Positions 1-9,729 of a stretch of 64,000 nucleotides of DNA are shown in pieces (the first letter of the stretch is position 1; every line of letters begins with the position of its first letter). The notes below the pieces were generated by a model, which saw only the letters and a program-made list of their open reading frames with translations, was not told the origin of the DNA and ran no database searches. The DNA comes from Durusdinium trenchii (taxonomy: Eukaryota; Sar; Dinophyceae; Suessiales; Symbiodiniaceae): the NCBI GenBank assembly GCA_963970005.1, contig CAXAMN010013780.1:443668-507667 (forward strand). The letters are read 5' to 3'. A program made the position numbers and the translations under genes.

Positions 1-2237
1 CGCTAAAGCAATTGAATCTCAACCGTTTTGTCGGACAACACATGTGGTCAATGTAAACAAATGTAATTAAACACTAGTGAGGCTTTGTTTGGGTCTTGGA
101 TGACTTCGATGTGACTCCACAACACAGAAGAGAAAGCTTTCCGGTTTGCAAGAATGTGTTGCTTTTGCGCAACTTGCAGGGGCTTTCCTGGCCTCTCCAT
201 TTCACCGCAAAAGTTGCCTGAGCAGGACCAGTACACTGGGCCAGTGGGCCACTTTCCCATCACAAGTTGTGTTCTATATGTTTGTGGTCAGACTAGCTTC
301 GGAGCGCTCAGAATGTGCAGCTATGGGTTGGCCACCCCCCTTCTTACCTTACCATCATAAAATGGCCACAAAAGGTTCGTCTTGCCTGCCCACAATCCAC
401 TTTCACCTGAGAATGAGAAGGTGTCAATCCGACGGAAATTTTTGGAGGGCCCACGGCGGCCCACGTCCTTGTTTCGATGCGCCAGTTGAAGCCGAAAAAC
501 CCAGGAGTTGCGAGGCTTTTGGCGCGCCCTCGACGCTCACCGCTCTGGACGCGTAGAGGCGTGGACACGTGGGATGGTGGACTTCTCTTGAAGTTGAACA
601 AGGTTCCTTATCTGGCGGGGGCATGTGCCACCACAGGAACCTTTCAGGAGGAAATATTGCTTTGTTTGGAAAAGCCTTGTAGCGCAATTGGGGTCTAAAA
701 GAGGTTCAGGCTTGTTCTGTCTAGCCCATGAGAAGGGAGCACGGTTGTCACACCCGATGTTTGTCAGGTGTATGACTTCATGATCTTCATGCGGTCCCTT
801 GGCATTCCCTTGATAAGTCACAGTCCATGATCACGATTTATCGCAGTGCCTTTTTGTCAGCCACCAGCAATTTCCTTTTCACTTTGTCAAGCTCACACTT
901 TGTGAGTGTTTCACAAAAGGATTGGCCCATGCCTTCCTTGCACGTGTTGTTCCCAGGAAGTACGGCGCGCAGTACTCCATGCCAGACTCTCAGTTTTTTT
1001 TGCTTGGATATGTCATGTATATATATATATAAATAATCTACTGCTACATGTAAGTGGAAACATCCCCCCAGCCCCATGGCCACAAAACCTGAGCAGCAGA
1101 ATGCCTAACAATGGTGTTGTGAAACTCCGGATGCCCTTCCCTGGACAGGATTCCTGATTTGATGTCAATCGCAGGACCTCTCTTGCTGCAGGATGTGTCT
1201 TTCTGGCGACAATAAAATAGTACAAGTCCAGTGGCAAGTTTTGGCCATGTGGCTAGTTTGCTGGTCAGGTGTGTGAGGTTTCCTTTGTCCATTGTGCAGG
1301 CACAAAACACCAAGAGGAAGAAGAAGTGAGGCGATCCAGGACTTCATGATCGTATCATGGAGTGAAACCTGGCAACCCCCAACACTCCACAACATACCCA
1401 ACATCCGTCATTTGTCCTACATCCCTTCCTGTCAGACCATTTGCAGGGCTTTCTTTCCAGAAGCATTGCGCAAAAGATGTCTTCACCAATGCTAGGACTA
1501 TGGGCATCCAGCCGAAAGAACCGATGACGAGCCGGGAACCTCGGAAGATGTTTTGGATCCCGTTCACTTCGAAATGCCGCAGACCGCGCGCACCGATCCG
1601 CAGACCGATCGCCTCATTGAAGGATCCGATGTAAAATGGCTTCGTCCTAGCTCGTGTTTTGCAATTTGGCAGAGCTGAGCAGATGCTGCTTTTTCGGTTT
1701 GCTGTCTCAGACGTGTGGAAATCCAAGGCTGCGACATACAGCTCAAGTGCTGGATGACTCCCTTACTGCCTTCTGCTTAGATCTCATGAGTCTTGTGACT
1801 AGATGACCCTTTGCCGGGCTTGCCAGCGGGCAGCAGGACGGTCTGTGGAATAACATGTGAGCTGTGGCCTTTTGCTAAGGCCTATTGGAATCGCTGCGGT
1901 GTGCATGTTCGTTCCGGGGACAAGTGGCAGAGGCAACTTGTTGTGGCAATGTCGGGCACAATCAAGTTGCGCTTTTTTTTCCATTTTGTTTCAACCTATA
2001 TAAAATCCTAGTAACCATCCATGAGCTGAAGGCTCTCGATGTGGCAAGCCAAAAGAAGTATACAAAATGTGTCCTTTCCTTTCCTGATCTTTGCCCTCAG
2101 AAGTTTCCTAGATATTTGTGCAGAAGAATGAACAACAAGTCATTTGTTGGTTGATGTTGGTTGATTCTTTCGATCGCCCAAACGGTCCTTCAACTCTGTT
2201 AAGTGATTCTTTCGTCTCCACACGCGAAGTGCGGCAG
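1..2237. other. No confident gene; host intergenic or intronic DNA
   Basis: I see no ORF here with a recognisable domain and no convincing splice-bounded exon. A short AT dinucleotide run lies near 1018-1031. A minus-strand open stretch around 1490-1640 has a protein-like translation but no family I recognise, so it is not called. Confidence 0.5.
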
Positions 2238-2288
2238 GTTTCTTGACGAGGCTGATCTAAACAAGGATGGACTGGTGACATTTCACGA
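2238..2288 (+). CDS. EF-hand exon of an unidentified Ca2+-binding protein
   Basis: This short exon-like stretch encodes a complete 12-residue EF-hand loop, FLDEADLNKDGLVTFHE. Asp1, Asn3, Asp5, Gly6, Val8 and Glu12 sit at the calcium-coordinating or structural positions. It follows an AG acceptor (gcggcag) and ends at a GCAAGG donor. GC donors are common in dinoflagellate introns and recur elsewhere in this window. Flanking exons were not found, so the parent gene is unknown. Other EF-hand exons on the same strand at 24.7, 35.8, 45.7-46.1 and 50.1 kb may belong to the same very long gene or to neighbouring EF-hand genes. Confidence 0.55.
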
Positions 2289-2404
2289 GCAAGGCTCTCA
2301 GAAAACCAAGTGGTGCTGTGGATTCTGCGGAAGCCTTGCTCCTTGTGTTCAACCAAACAGCCATGGCGACTAGTAAGGATTTGAACGGCAGAGAACAGTA
2401 ATAC

Positions 2405-2614
2405 GGGCTCCTGGCATCGCTACTAGGAGCAAGGACGCTACTAGGGGCTCCTGGCCGTACTACTAGGAGCAAGTAGCTACTAGCAACAAGAAGCTACTAG
2501 GGGCTCCTGGCCGTACTACTAGGAGCAAGAAGCTACTAGTAACAAGTGCATCGCTTCTAGTAACAAGTGCCTTACTAGTAGTAACAATAAAGCTACTAGT
2601 AACAAGAAGCTACG
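2405..2614 (-). repeat. TAGTAG-type dispersed repeat, cluster a
   Basis: Several degenerate copies of a 15-35 bp module built from ctactaggggctcctgg, gtactactaggagcaag and gctactagtaacaag. The reverse complement (ccaggagcccctagtagcg) recurs at 25.4, 36.3, 61.8, 63.2 and 63.8 kb; the 26.0 kb cluster has this orientation. Confidence 0.85.
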
Positions 2615-4516
2615 AACGGGGCCCTTCGGTTCTGGACTTCGGCTCCGGGCACCTGACAGGGCACCTGACAGAATTCGTGCTATATTGAAGATGAGAACGG
2701 GAGGGCCGAGGGCAGAATTGCATAGTTGCAAGGGTGTGGTCTTCCGGGCAAGGTTCGGTTCAATTCTTTTGTTCACCAAATGAGGGAAACTTGAAGAGCC
2801 TTAGAGGGGGGGGTGATTGTGTGCAAAAGGTTGATGGTGTGAAATCGTTTGGATTGAAGGTGTGAGTCATAGTCAGCAGAGTTTAACTTGCATTCACCGA
2901 TTCGCCGCGCTTCACTTCAAACAGTTTATTCGCAGGAGGTCAGACTCTTTAAAGCTTTTTCTGGTGAGGGCACCCACGGACTCTGCAGTGAAGTGATTTT
3001 GTTGCAGATCCAGGTTACTTTTGCTTTCTGCGTCTTGTGTTGTTTTGCTGACAGACTGCTCAGCTGGCTGAGCTTCGTGGGTGCCTCTTTGCCCTTGTAA
3101 TCGATCAAATTGTAAGAAGCCCTGCCGACTGTGTAGCTTTTCATCGATGGCTACCATTCCCATGGCTTCCATGCAGCCACCAGGCACCAAGGCAAGGAAA
3201 AGCCATTGAAAGCACGACCAAAGCCAACGGTGATGGGTTGGTATCCTGTGGTATTATCCATGCAGTCCATGACAGCATCCAGGCATATGTGTCTTGTGTG
3301 CCGTAATTATATTTTACTAGCCAGCCTGTATGATGTTTGATGACGATTGCTTTGCTTTGAAAACACTTGTGGCTTTCAAAGCCTTCAACCTGGTTGATTG
3401 TGACTGTAGCAGCAATTGCGTTGATTTCGACGGCTCAGTGACTCAGACGCAGGTGAACTTCCAAGCGTCGGTCCGTGGTCCGCCGCAACCTGCGGCAAAG
3501 AGGCAGCATGTTGGGCATTTGTGTTTGTTTGCCGGGCTTCGTTGCATTTGCTGAAGTCATGGAGTGGTGCTATCGGGTTGGTGGAGTACCCCTGCCTTTG
3601 TTGCTTGAGAAATCTTATTCATTTTGATGAGACGAGACGGCTGAGCCGAAAACTGATCGTGTTTTGCTCAAATGCATTTCGAAACGGGGAAGGGATGCTC
3701 TTGCGCTGGGGGCCAGCAACAGGTGAGCTCAGTTGGCACACCGATAACCAACTCCGACACTGGGGTTGAGGGTGCATGAATGAAGGCGGAAACTGCCAAC
3801 TTCCTGTGAGATTTGAAGAAGTTGCAATTCAGCTGCGCAAACACTGCACGACGTTTGATTGTAGGAGCCCAAACTTGCTTTTTTTGAAGTTTTTGTTTGC
3901 TATGTGATAATCCCCAGAAGTGAACCAAGCTGTTTGACAGGGCTTACAGACATACATACAGGCTTCAATTGAAGTCTCCATAACATCTAGGCACCAGCCT
4001 TGGTCCACAAAGAAACCTAACCACACAAGCAAAAGCAGCTCAGCGTTCGACTGACTGACTCCAGCTGGGGTCAGTCATCGATCACCTAAACTCCGCCACA
4101 TGTATGAGAGCCAAGAACTGAAGGGCTTTGGGCCGCTGAGCAGAAGGGACTTGCTGCCTCTGGTGGAGAGTGCATTCTGTGTGCAGGATGGCTGCTCTTG
4201 GGTTTTCCACACCAGCAGCTTTTGCTGCGACGATCGGATGCGCAGCAGGCCAGGCGACCCAAAGTTGGGGAACGAGAGGGCGCTTTCCACAATCGCGATT
4301 TCAGCGGTCACGGTGTCAAGCCCTCAGAGTCATTTTTGGAGGCTGCCCTTGTCACAACTATCAACTATCGGAACTATCCGACGGCAGCTCCAGTGGTTTT
4401 CCCGTTTTTCTCCGCTGTGGAACCTTCATTTTGGGGTGTGCGTTATTGCACCGGCTGCACTATGACCCTGCGTCATTCTTCGCTCCCAGCATGTAGAAAC
4501 TGTAGAAACTATATAT
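2615..4516. other. No confident gene upstream of element E1
   Basis: No supported gene. Around 3379-3440 on the + strand a translation resembling a degenerate EF-hand (LVDCDCSSN) appears, but it lacks the glycine and the correct loop spacing. The block ends in an AT repeat that served as the insertion target of element E1. Confidence 0.45.
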
Positions 4517-4521
4517 ATATA

Positions 4522-4826
4522 AGATGAAATCCCTCAGCTAAAACAACCACAAGATGAACTGAGCTTTGAGTGAGGCTTGCATGCTTACATGTATAGTTGA
4601 TAGGAGGAATCTAGGATCACTTGTCCAAGATTGGAATTGTCATGTAAAGAATTGCATAATCTGAAATCGGTATGCTAAAGTAGCATTGCCGTGTGAACTG
4701 TGTGACTGTTCGCCAACTACGTTTGGCTCAAGACTTTGGAAAATGGGCTGCTGACGCGACCGGATACGATCGTTCGCGTTTTGAGTCGGCCTACCAAGAG
4801 ATAGACCAAGGTTTTAGCTTTCAACT
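4522..4826 (+). repeat. E1 left LTR
   Basis: A direct copy of 23750-24054, running from agatgaaatccc to tttcaact. The only difference I see is gg versus tt near 4745/23973. It contains TTTGGCTCAAG (4722-4732), the 3' end of the dinoflagellate spliced leader. No TATA box stands out. Confidence 0.95.
4722..4732 (+). promoter_or_regulatory. Spliced-leader-like motif in E1 LTR
   Basis: TTTGGCTCAAG matches the last 11 bases of the dinoflagellate spliced leader. The same 11-mer occurs in the LTRs of E2 and E3, which are otherwise dissimilar. Confidence 0.6.
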
Positions 4827-4842
4827 GGTTATCAGCCGCAAG
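4827..4842 (+). other. E1 primer-binding site, tRNA anticodon-arm type
   Basis: ggttatcagccgcaag directly follows the left LTR. Its complement reads as an anticodon stem-loop (CGG stem, CTGATAA loop, CCG stem) rather than a tRNA 3' end. Copia elements are known to prime from an internal tRNA fragment, and E2 and E3 have near-identical sites at the same place. The tRNA identity is inferred only. Confidence 0.55.
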
Positions 4843-4965
4843 AGCTACAAGGAGACCATTGGTTGAAAAACGAGACCATACACAAGGATCAAGACAAGCT
4901 TTTCAAACGAAACACCTACGTTGTGTTGAAACTCACTTGTTGCCTCGCGCTTCCGAGCGCGATCC

Positions 4966-6174
4966 ATGCCCCCGCGTGAGCGCGAACGTGAGCGCTCACG
5001 AAGAAGACGTGGACCTCGAGGCGGAGATCCAAACCGTCCGAGTCAACTGTCAAGAAGGGAACGCGGTCTCCCAACAGAAGACCGCACCAGAGAAGCAGAC
5101 AGAGATACTCGACATCGTGACCGTCGTGTTGAGCGTGGTCGTGACCGCGAGCGATCACGCTCGCGAGAGCAAAGATTGGCCGCGTTCTGCGCGCGAGAGG
5201 GAAGAGCAGCCGAGAAGGGAGGTGTATCGGGCTTTGAGCCCGAGACAACCCAGGTTCCCACCTCCTGGCTTACAGAGACCTGGGAGACAAGACGCCCGCC
5301 GAGGCCGGCGTCGGAAACGGAAGAGGAGTCGCCACCCAGAGATCCACGAAGGTCAAGTCGTGTTGAGAGATCAAGAACTCCTACAGAGCGTGTTGAGAGG
5401 TCAAGATCGAGGCCGCAGCAGCGTGGGAGTTGGAAGAAGTGTTGGGTGTGGGTCCCAGAGGGCGGTTTGAGCCCGGTGAGGGACGAGAGTGTGGAGCGTG
5501 AGGAGGACTCGCGTGACGACATCCCCGAGGAGGAGGTTGAACTCGAGGGTGAAAGCGTTGATACGGTGACAGGTGAACCCCGTGTGCATCTTGAAGAGGC
5601 CGTTGAAGCTGCTCCGGAAGTCCCTGGCTGTTCACCTGAAGTTGCGTCGGGTGTTGACTTTTCGGCGACCGAAGATTCGATCGCGAGGCAGGCTACAGAA
5701 GCTGCTACTGAACGGTCTGCATCAGTTGAGCCTGAAAACCTTCGAGAACGTGCACGTGAGCTTCGCTCGAGGGTGGCCCGACCTACAGCCAGCAAACCAT
5801 CATCGCCATCAGTCAGTGAAGAGCCGGTTGAGGAGAGACCGCCCGCTGAGAAGAGGGTCAAACCACCTCCAAAGGCCACATCGGCCAAGGCCAAGACAAA
5901 GAGAGAGCCGAGTGAAGCTGGTGGCATTGTGCGTGAAGTTGGTGTTGGTGAACCGTCGCGTGCGCGCGAGGGCGAGACATCGTCGGCCTCTGGACTCCGA
6001 CGGGGGTTGGAAGACATCCCAACTCCGCCTCCGCCTCCGACCAAAGAAGAGATTGAGCAGGCAGAAGCTGCAAGGCAACGGGAACTGCAGAGTTTGCCGA
6101 CCGGCGACTACAAGGGCCGCGTCGAAGCCGCGTTTGACGGAAGAGATTCAACCTGTTGTCTTAGCGATGTTTAG
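4966..6174 (+). CDS. E1 ORF1 N-terminal part: SR/RE-rich protein, interrupted
   Basis: Starts at an ATG 140 bases after the left LTR. Residues 1-65 are dense in Arg, Ser, Glu and Asp dipeptides (MPPRERERERSRRRR, then RDRERSRSREQ), like the RS domains of splicing factors. The rest is acidic and Pro/Ser/Glu-rich low-complexity sequence ending in a Pro-rich patch. Genuine coding probably stops near 6159, because the last codons lie inside the terminal inverted repeat of the 6160-7070 insertion. The HAD-like part resumes at 7075 in the same absolute frame, so the intact protein was probably an SR-HAD fusion of about 600 residues. RS domains normally mediate contacts with splicing factors; that role here is inferred. 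Confidence 0.7.
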   Translation: MPPRERERERSRRRRGPRGGDPNRPSQLSRRERGLPTEDRTREADRDTRHRDRRVERGRDRERSRSREQRLAAFCAREGRAAEKGGVSGFEPETTQVPTSWLTETWETRRPPRPASETEEESPPRDPRRSSRVERSRTPTERVERSRSRPQQRGSWKKCWVWVPEGGLSPVRDESVEREEDSRDDIPEEEVELEGESVDTVTGEPRVHLEEAVEAAPEVPGCSPEVASGVDFSATEDSIARQATEAATERSASVEPENLRERARELRSRVARPTASKPSSPSVSEEPVEERPPAEKRVKPPPKATSAKAKTKREPSEAGGIVREVGVGEPSRAREGETSSASGLRRGLEDIPTPPPPPTKEEIEQAEAARQRELQSLPTGDYKGRVEAAFDGRDSTCCLSDV

Positions 6175-7070
6175 AGGTTTCCTGGTTGCCCTTCTGGTGT
6201 TTTTTGGGGGCTTTTGTTATTGAGGCGGTTGTTTTCTTAAATGGACGACGATTTGTTCGCACAAGTGAGTGGGAAGTGGGTAAGCACGAATGGGGGAGCT
6301 CTCTGCAATGCTCTACACATTTGCAAAAGAATCAGCCGCCCTTGTTTTCTTCTGGTCAAAACTATTGGTCAACAGTCTTGCTTGCCAGCTTGGCGTGGCT
6401 CATTGAAACAATGGAAGGAGTTTTTCAAGTATATCGCAATAGTATAAGCCTTTAACACAACCGAACGCTCAAGCCACACACTCCTGCGCCCGAACCCTTA
6501 AGCTAGCTCAGCTTTCAGGACAGTTCTCATGCCTGTGCCAAGCAGCTTGTAGCTCCTCGAAATTGTTGATGCAGCCTTCCACGTATGGCCTACTGTCTTC
6601 CACAGAAGACCCTTGCCCCGCAAAGGATCCAGCATCCTGAGATACCCGGTGAGACGCCTGACTTCCTTGCAATGCTTGCAAGGCGTCTTTCAGCTTTAAT
6701 CCCAAGACTTGCTTTGCCGTGTGAACATTGTCTGACATCTCACGAAGGGAGCTTAGCACCTGCTGCAAGTCGCGCCCGCCAAGAACGGGTCCAAGATCAG
6801 GGTTGTCAGTCACAATGTCATCCAAATTGTCAACTGCTATGACAGCTTCTTGAAAATAGCAGCGCAGCTGCACCTGTCGCTCATAGTCCCGCACAGCATC
6901 ATGCGGCGCTGCTCTCGCCATATTTTTGAGCGGTAGGAACTTGAAGCTGCAAATAGCTGCAGCATCTAGTCATCCAACCCTCCCACTAGATGAAACCTTG
7001 AACCATTGACCCCCAAAAAAAACAAATCAGGAAATACAGGGCAACCAGGAAACCACTAAACATCAGCAAG
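6160..7070. mobile_element. 0.9-kb TIR element inside E1 ORF1
   Basis: The ends form imperfect inverted repeats of about 50-60 bp. The left arm (6160-6210) and the complement of the right arm (7010-7070) share gatgttta, then ggtttcctggttgccct, and end in runs of T and G. It splits E1 ORF1, so it is younger than E1. A clean target duplication is not visible (a possible ttgt at 6156 and 7073). It encodes no recognisable transposase, so it is non-autonomous. Confidence 0.75.
6508..6921 (-). CDS. Antisense ORF carried by the 0.9-kb TIR element, unknown
   Basis: A 137-codon ORF on the strand opposite to E1, filling much of the TIR insertion. The frame stays open about 16 codons further upstream. 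The translation has balanced composition with predicted helical stretches (YERQVQLRCYFQEAVIAVDN; LQQVLSSLREMSDNVHTAK) rather than the skewed composition of a shadow ORF. I recognise no family. It may be a captured host gene fragment, as in Pack-type elements, or the element's own remnant. Confidence 0.35.
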   Translation of the reverse strand: MARAAPHDAVRDYERQVQLRCYFQEAVIAVDNLDDIVTDNPDLGPVLGGRDLQQVLSSLREMSDNVHTAKQVLGLKLKDALQALQGSQASHRVSQDAGSFAGQGSSVEDSRPYVEGCINNFEELQAAWHRHENCPES

Positions 7071-7074
7071 TATT

Positions 7075-7701
7075 GTGCTTGCTCCACGGCCGAAGGAAAG
7101 GCCTCAGCCTGCCGCACCGGCTGAGCCGTCGACTTCCGTACGACCGGCAGAGCCTGCGCGTCCTCCGTCGAGCGTGTGGCAAGACAAGCCGTTGATCCTT
7201 CTCGATTGGCACAAGACCTTGAGCTTTCCTCACCAGCCTGTTCACGAGAGCGCGATTCAGCTTCTCCGTCGGTGCCAGTCAGAGGGCTACGCAGTGGGCG
7301 TGTTGAGCTTTGCGTGGGCAAGGGAGACGCAGGAATCGGTGCTGGCAGGTGTGGAGGGAGTCAACGCCAGGCTGGATCGGCCGTTCGACGTGGTTGCAGT
7401 GACTCGTGCAAAGTTCATCAAAGACCACATCCAGAGTCCGTCCATCACTGGCCACAGCGGCCCCAAGGCCCAGCTCGTCACAGAACTAGGTGCATTGGTG
7501 TTTGTCGACGACCAGGGTGCGCTGTTGGCTGACGTCCGGAGTTGGCAGCGCGATTTACCTCAGGGAGGTCGAACACACTTGATTAAGTCGGGGGTCACTC
7601 CGGCTGAGGCTCTTGTGCCGCTTGAGCGAGTCCTGCGGGAGTTCCCAACAGCGGGAGAGCTACCGAGCGCAAGGGAGCTCGGGAGGATCCTGAGCCGGTG
7701 A
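7075..7701 (+). CDS. E1 ORF1 C-terminal part: HAD-like phosphatase domain
   Basis: Continues E1 ORF1 after the TIR insertion; the first codon is not a true start. Hydrophobic strands carry HAD-superfamily signatures in order: motif I LLDWHKTL (about residues 40-47, nucleophile-type Asp), motif II VLSFAW (Ser, about 75), a motif III Lys in GPKAQLV (about 129), and motif IV LVFVDDQG (paired Asp, about 145). The second motif I Asp, normally the acid/base, is His. E3 ORF1 has the same D-x-H arrangement at the same place before gag. HAD enzymes are mostly phosphatases; the substrate and activity here are unknown. It ends with TGA at 7699-7701. Confidence 0.6.
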   Translation: MLAPRPKERPQPAAPAEPSTSVRPAEPARPPSSVWQDKPLILLDWHKTLSFPHQPVHESAIQLLRRCQSEGYAVGVLSFAWARETQESVLAGVEGVNARLDRPFDVVAVTRAKFIKDHIQSPSITGHSGPKAQLVTELGALVFVDDQGALLADVRSWQRDLPQGGRTHLIKSGVTPAEALVPLERVLREFPTAGELPSARELGRILSR

Positions 7702-8358
7702 TCGAAGACAAGGCCAGCCAGTGTCGTGCGATTGCATCTTGCATTGTGTTGAACAGGCATTGGTTGGCTGAGCATTGCAACATTGGTCAATAAATCTGTC
7801 GGCTAGAAGCCAGGTGTCGGGTTGAGACTGCCGTTGCATCATTGAGACATTGTGCAAGTCGTTTGTTGTGCATTGAGCAGTCACAGTTGCTGCAATAAAC
7901 CTGTCGGCCGAAGAGCCACGTGGCAAGTTGAGCAAGCGGCGAACATTGTGCGTCTTGTTGTGTGTGGTACATTGTTTGTGATGTTGGTTGAACATTGGTT
8001 GATTCGTGGTACTTTGTTGAAACACATTGCCTCCGCGATCTGTCGCGATCTTCGCGACGGTCGCGACTTGTCTTCGCGGGTTCACCGCGACCACTGCAAA
8101 ACTCGCAGCCCTAGGCGCGTGGCAGACAACCGCGACACCCGATCGCGCGCCGTGCAGTGTAAAAGGGGAGGATTGAGCCTTCCGAGAAGTGCCAAGAGTC
8201 TGTTGTTGTAGAGTGCTTGTTTGCTGATAATCCTTCATTACAAAGACTACCCACTCAAGACTTGTGTTTCTTGGAGTCACTGATCCTAGTTAAGTCGAGT
8301 TGAGCTGTGTCGTATTGAGTCGGTTGATTGAGTTGAGAGACATTGCATTGCACCGTCG
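7702..8358 (+). other. E1 spacer between ORF1 and gag
   Basis: About 650 bases without a supported ORF. It holds two imperfect copies of an aataaa(t/c)ctgtcggc block (near 7788 and 7893) and a TCGCGA-rich stretch at 8035-8150. It could be a leader or internal initiation region for gag; no structure was tested. Confidence 0.4.
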
Positions 8359-9264
8359 ATGTCAAAACGGTCGCTTCCTGCAACACCCTTTCGTGTCATC
8401 GGTCCTGAAGGCTCCTACGAAACCTCGAGTTCATCCATCTCTCCGGAGACTGGGCTTGCGAGGATGGAGGGTGAAACTGGGACTGATGCCGGAGCCGGGC
8501 TCCAAGTGAGCGTACCAGCTAAGGGAAACACAAAAGTTGCAGTGAGTCGCATGAGAACTCAAGGTTCTGAACCTTCCCAACCTTCTGGGGTGCAAGGTGA
8601 TCCGTCGGCCGTTCCTGGGGTGCATGTTTATGACCAGAGGACCCTCAATCATCTACAAGTACTCAACCAGCACAACATTGACCCGGAGACACTTGAAAGA
8701 ATCGTTCAGGGTTACGTTCAATCGCAGTTGAGCCATGCAGAACAGGTGATACAGCATGAACGACAACAACATCAACTTGAGCAGCAGAATGCAGCATTAC
8801 AGTTGAGCCTCGAACATCAACAGATGAACCAACACATACAACAGCAAGAAGCCAGCATGGCACAACAAGCACATAGCAGAATCAACCAGATCACAACAGA
8901 GGCACAAGCAGAAATCCTCAGGCATCAGCAAGTAGCAGAACAAGCCCAACGCGAGATACAACGCGTGACAGCTGCAGCTGAAGCCAGATGCCAAGACCTT
9001 GCGCGTGAGAACGAAGCCCTTCGAGCTTCGCCTGTTGCAGGTTACTTTGATGCGTGTCCGTCGGAAGCCGGGAGAGCACCATCGGTTGCTTCAGCCTCAC
9101 CGTTGAACGTTGTTTACTGCCATGTGTGTGGAAACCAAAACGTTGTTGGACGAGGTTGGTGTTGGAACTGTAAAAGTAGTCTTGAAGAGCCCGAGAATGG
9201 TACGGACCCTTTTGAACCACCATCTCATGAGGTATATGTACCCAGTGCCTACGCGACCCTCTAG
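8359..9264 (+). CDS. E1 gag N-terminal region: coiled coil plus zinc ribbon
   Basis: Starts at ATG (MSKRSLPATPF). After a disordered N-terminus, residues of about 100-225 are Gln/Glu/Ala-rich with heptad-like spacing (HAEQVIQHERQQHQLEQQNA), predicting a long coiled coil that could drive capsid assembly. Near the C-terminus a four-cysteine knuckle, YCHVCGNQN then WCWNCK, resembles a zinc ribbon. The stop at 9262 looks secondary: the next frame carries on the Pro/Gly-rich continuation to about 9590, and the original frame then resumes into the main gag ORF. This is therefore one gag broken by two compensating frame shifts. E3 gag has a comparable coiled coil but lacks this ribbon. Confidence 0.65.
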   Translation: MSKRSLPATPFRVIGPEGSYETSSSSISPETGLARMEGETGTDAGAGLQVSVPAKGNTKVAVSRMRTQGSEPSQPSGVQGDPSAVPGVHVYDQRTLNHLQVLNQHNIDPETLERIVQGYVQSQLSHAEQVIQHERQQHQLEQQNAALQLSLEHQQMNQHIQQQEASMAQQAHSRINQITTEAQAEILRHQQVAEQAQREIQRVTAAAEARCQDLARENEALRASPVAGYFDACPSEAGRAPSVASASPLNVVYCHVCGNQNVVGRGWCWNCKSSLEEPENGTDPFEPPSHEVYVPSAYATL

Positions 9265-9729
9265 TGTCGCGACCATCAGGGAGCCTGCCAACATTCAAAG
9301 GAACATTGCGTTGCGTGAAGGACCATCCCATGCAGAAGTTCCTCTTCCTCGAGCCCCTGGCGGTCCGGGACCGTATGGCATGCCGTGTGGTGCGTTGCGT
9401 GATGGTTCACATGTTCATCATCTTGGTGTTGATCCCAGGTTGGTCTATGGAATGTCGACCCCAAAGGCTGTTTCAGAGTCAGGGAGTGCTCCTGTTCCTG
9501 GTGTAGGATTTCAACGGGCCGTTCCGGCCATGCCATCGTTCCCAAGAGCTTCAATGGGACCGGCTTACCCACCAGGGGGTACATCGGCGCTATTCCAGAA
9601 GCGCCTCCAGGTGTATCATCATCGAGTCACCCACCAAACATCTCCATTGCAACACCTCGCAAGAAGGAGTCATCGGAGTCTGGTGGTGGATCGGAGAGCT
9701 CGGATGGTTCATTCGAAGAAGGCTCAAGA

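Noticed and set aside
1355..1726. Minus-strand ORF with a protein-like central segment (FYIGSFNEAIGLRIGARGL)
   Set aside because: No recognisable family and no convincing acceptor or partner exon; it may be an exon, but I cannot support it.
3330..3554. EF-hand-like translation LVDCDCSSN at about 3390-3440
   Set aside because: Loop spacing is off by one and Gly6 and Glu12 are missing; judged a chance resemblance or a decayed exon.
5043..6044. 333-codon minus-strand ORF opposite E1 ORF1
   Set aside because: It is a Ser/Arg-rich shadow of the SR/Pro-rich + strand ORF, which has the better start and the HAD continuation.
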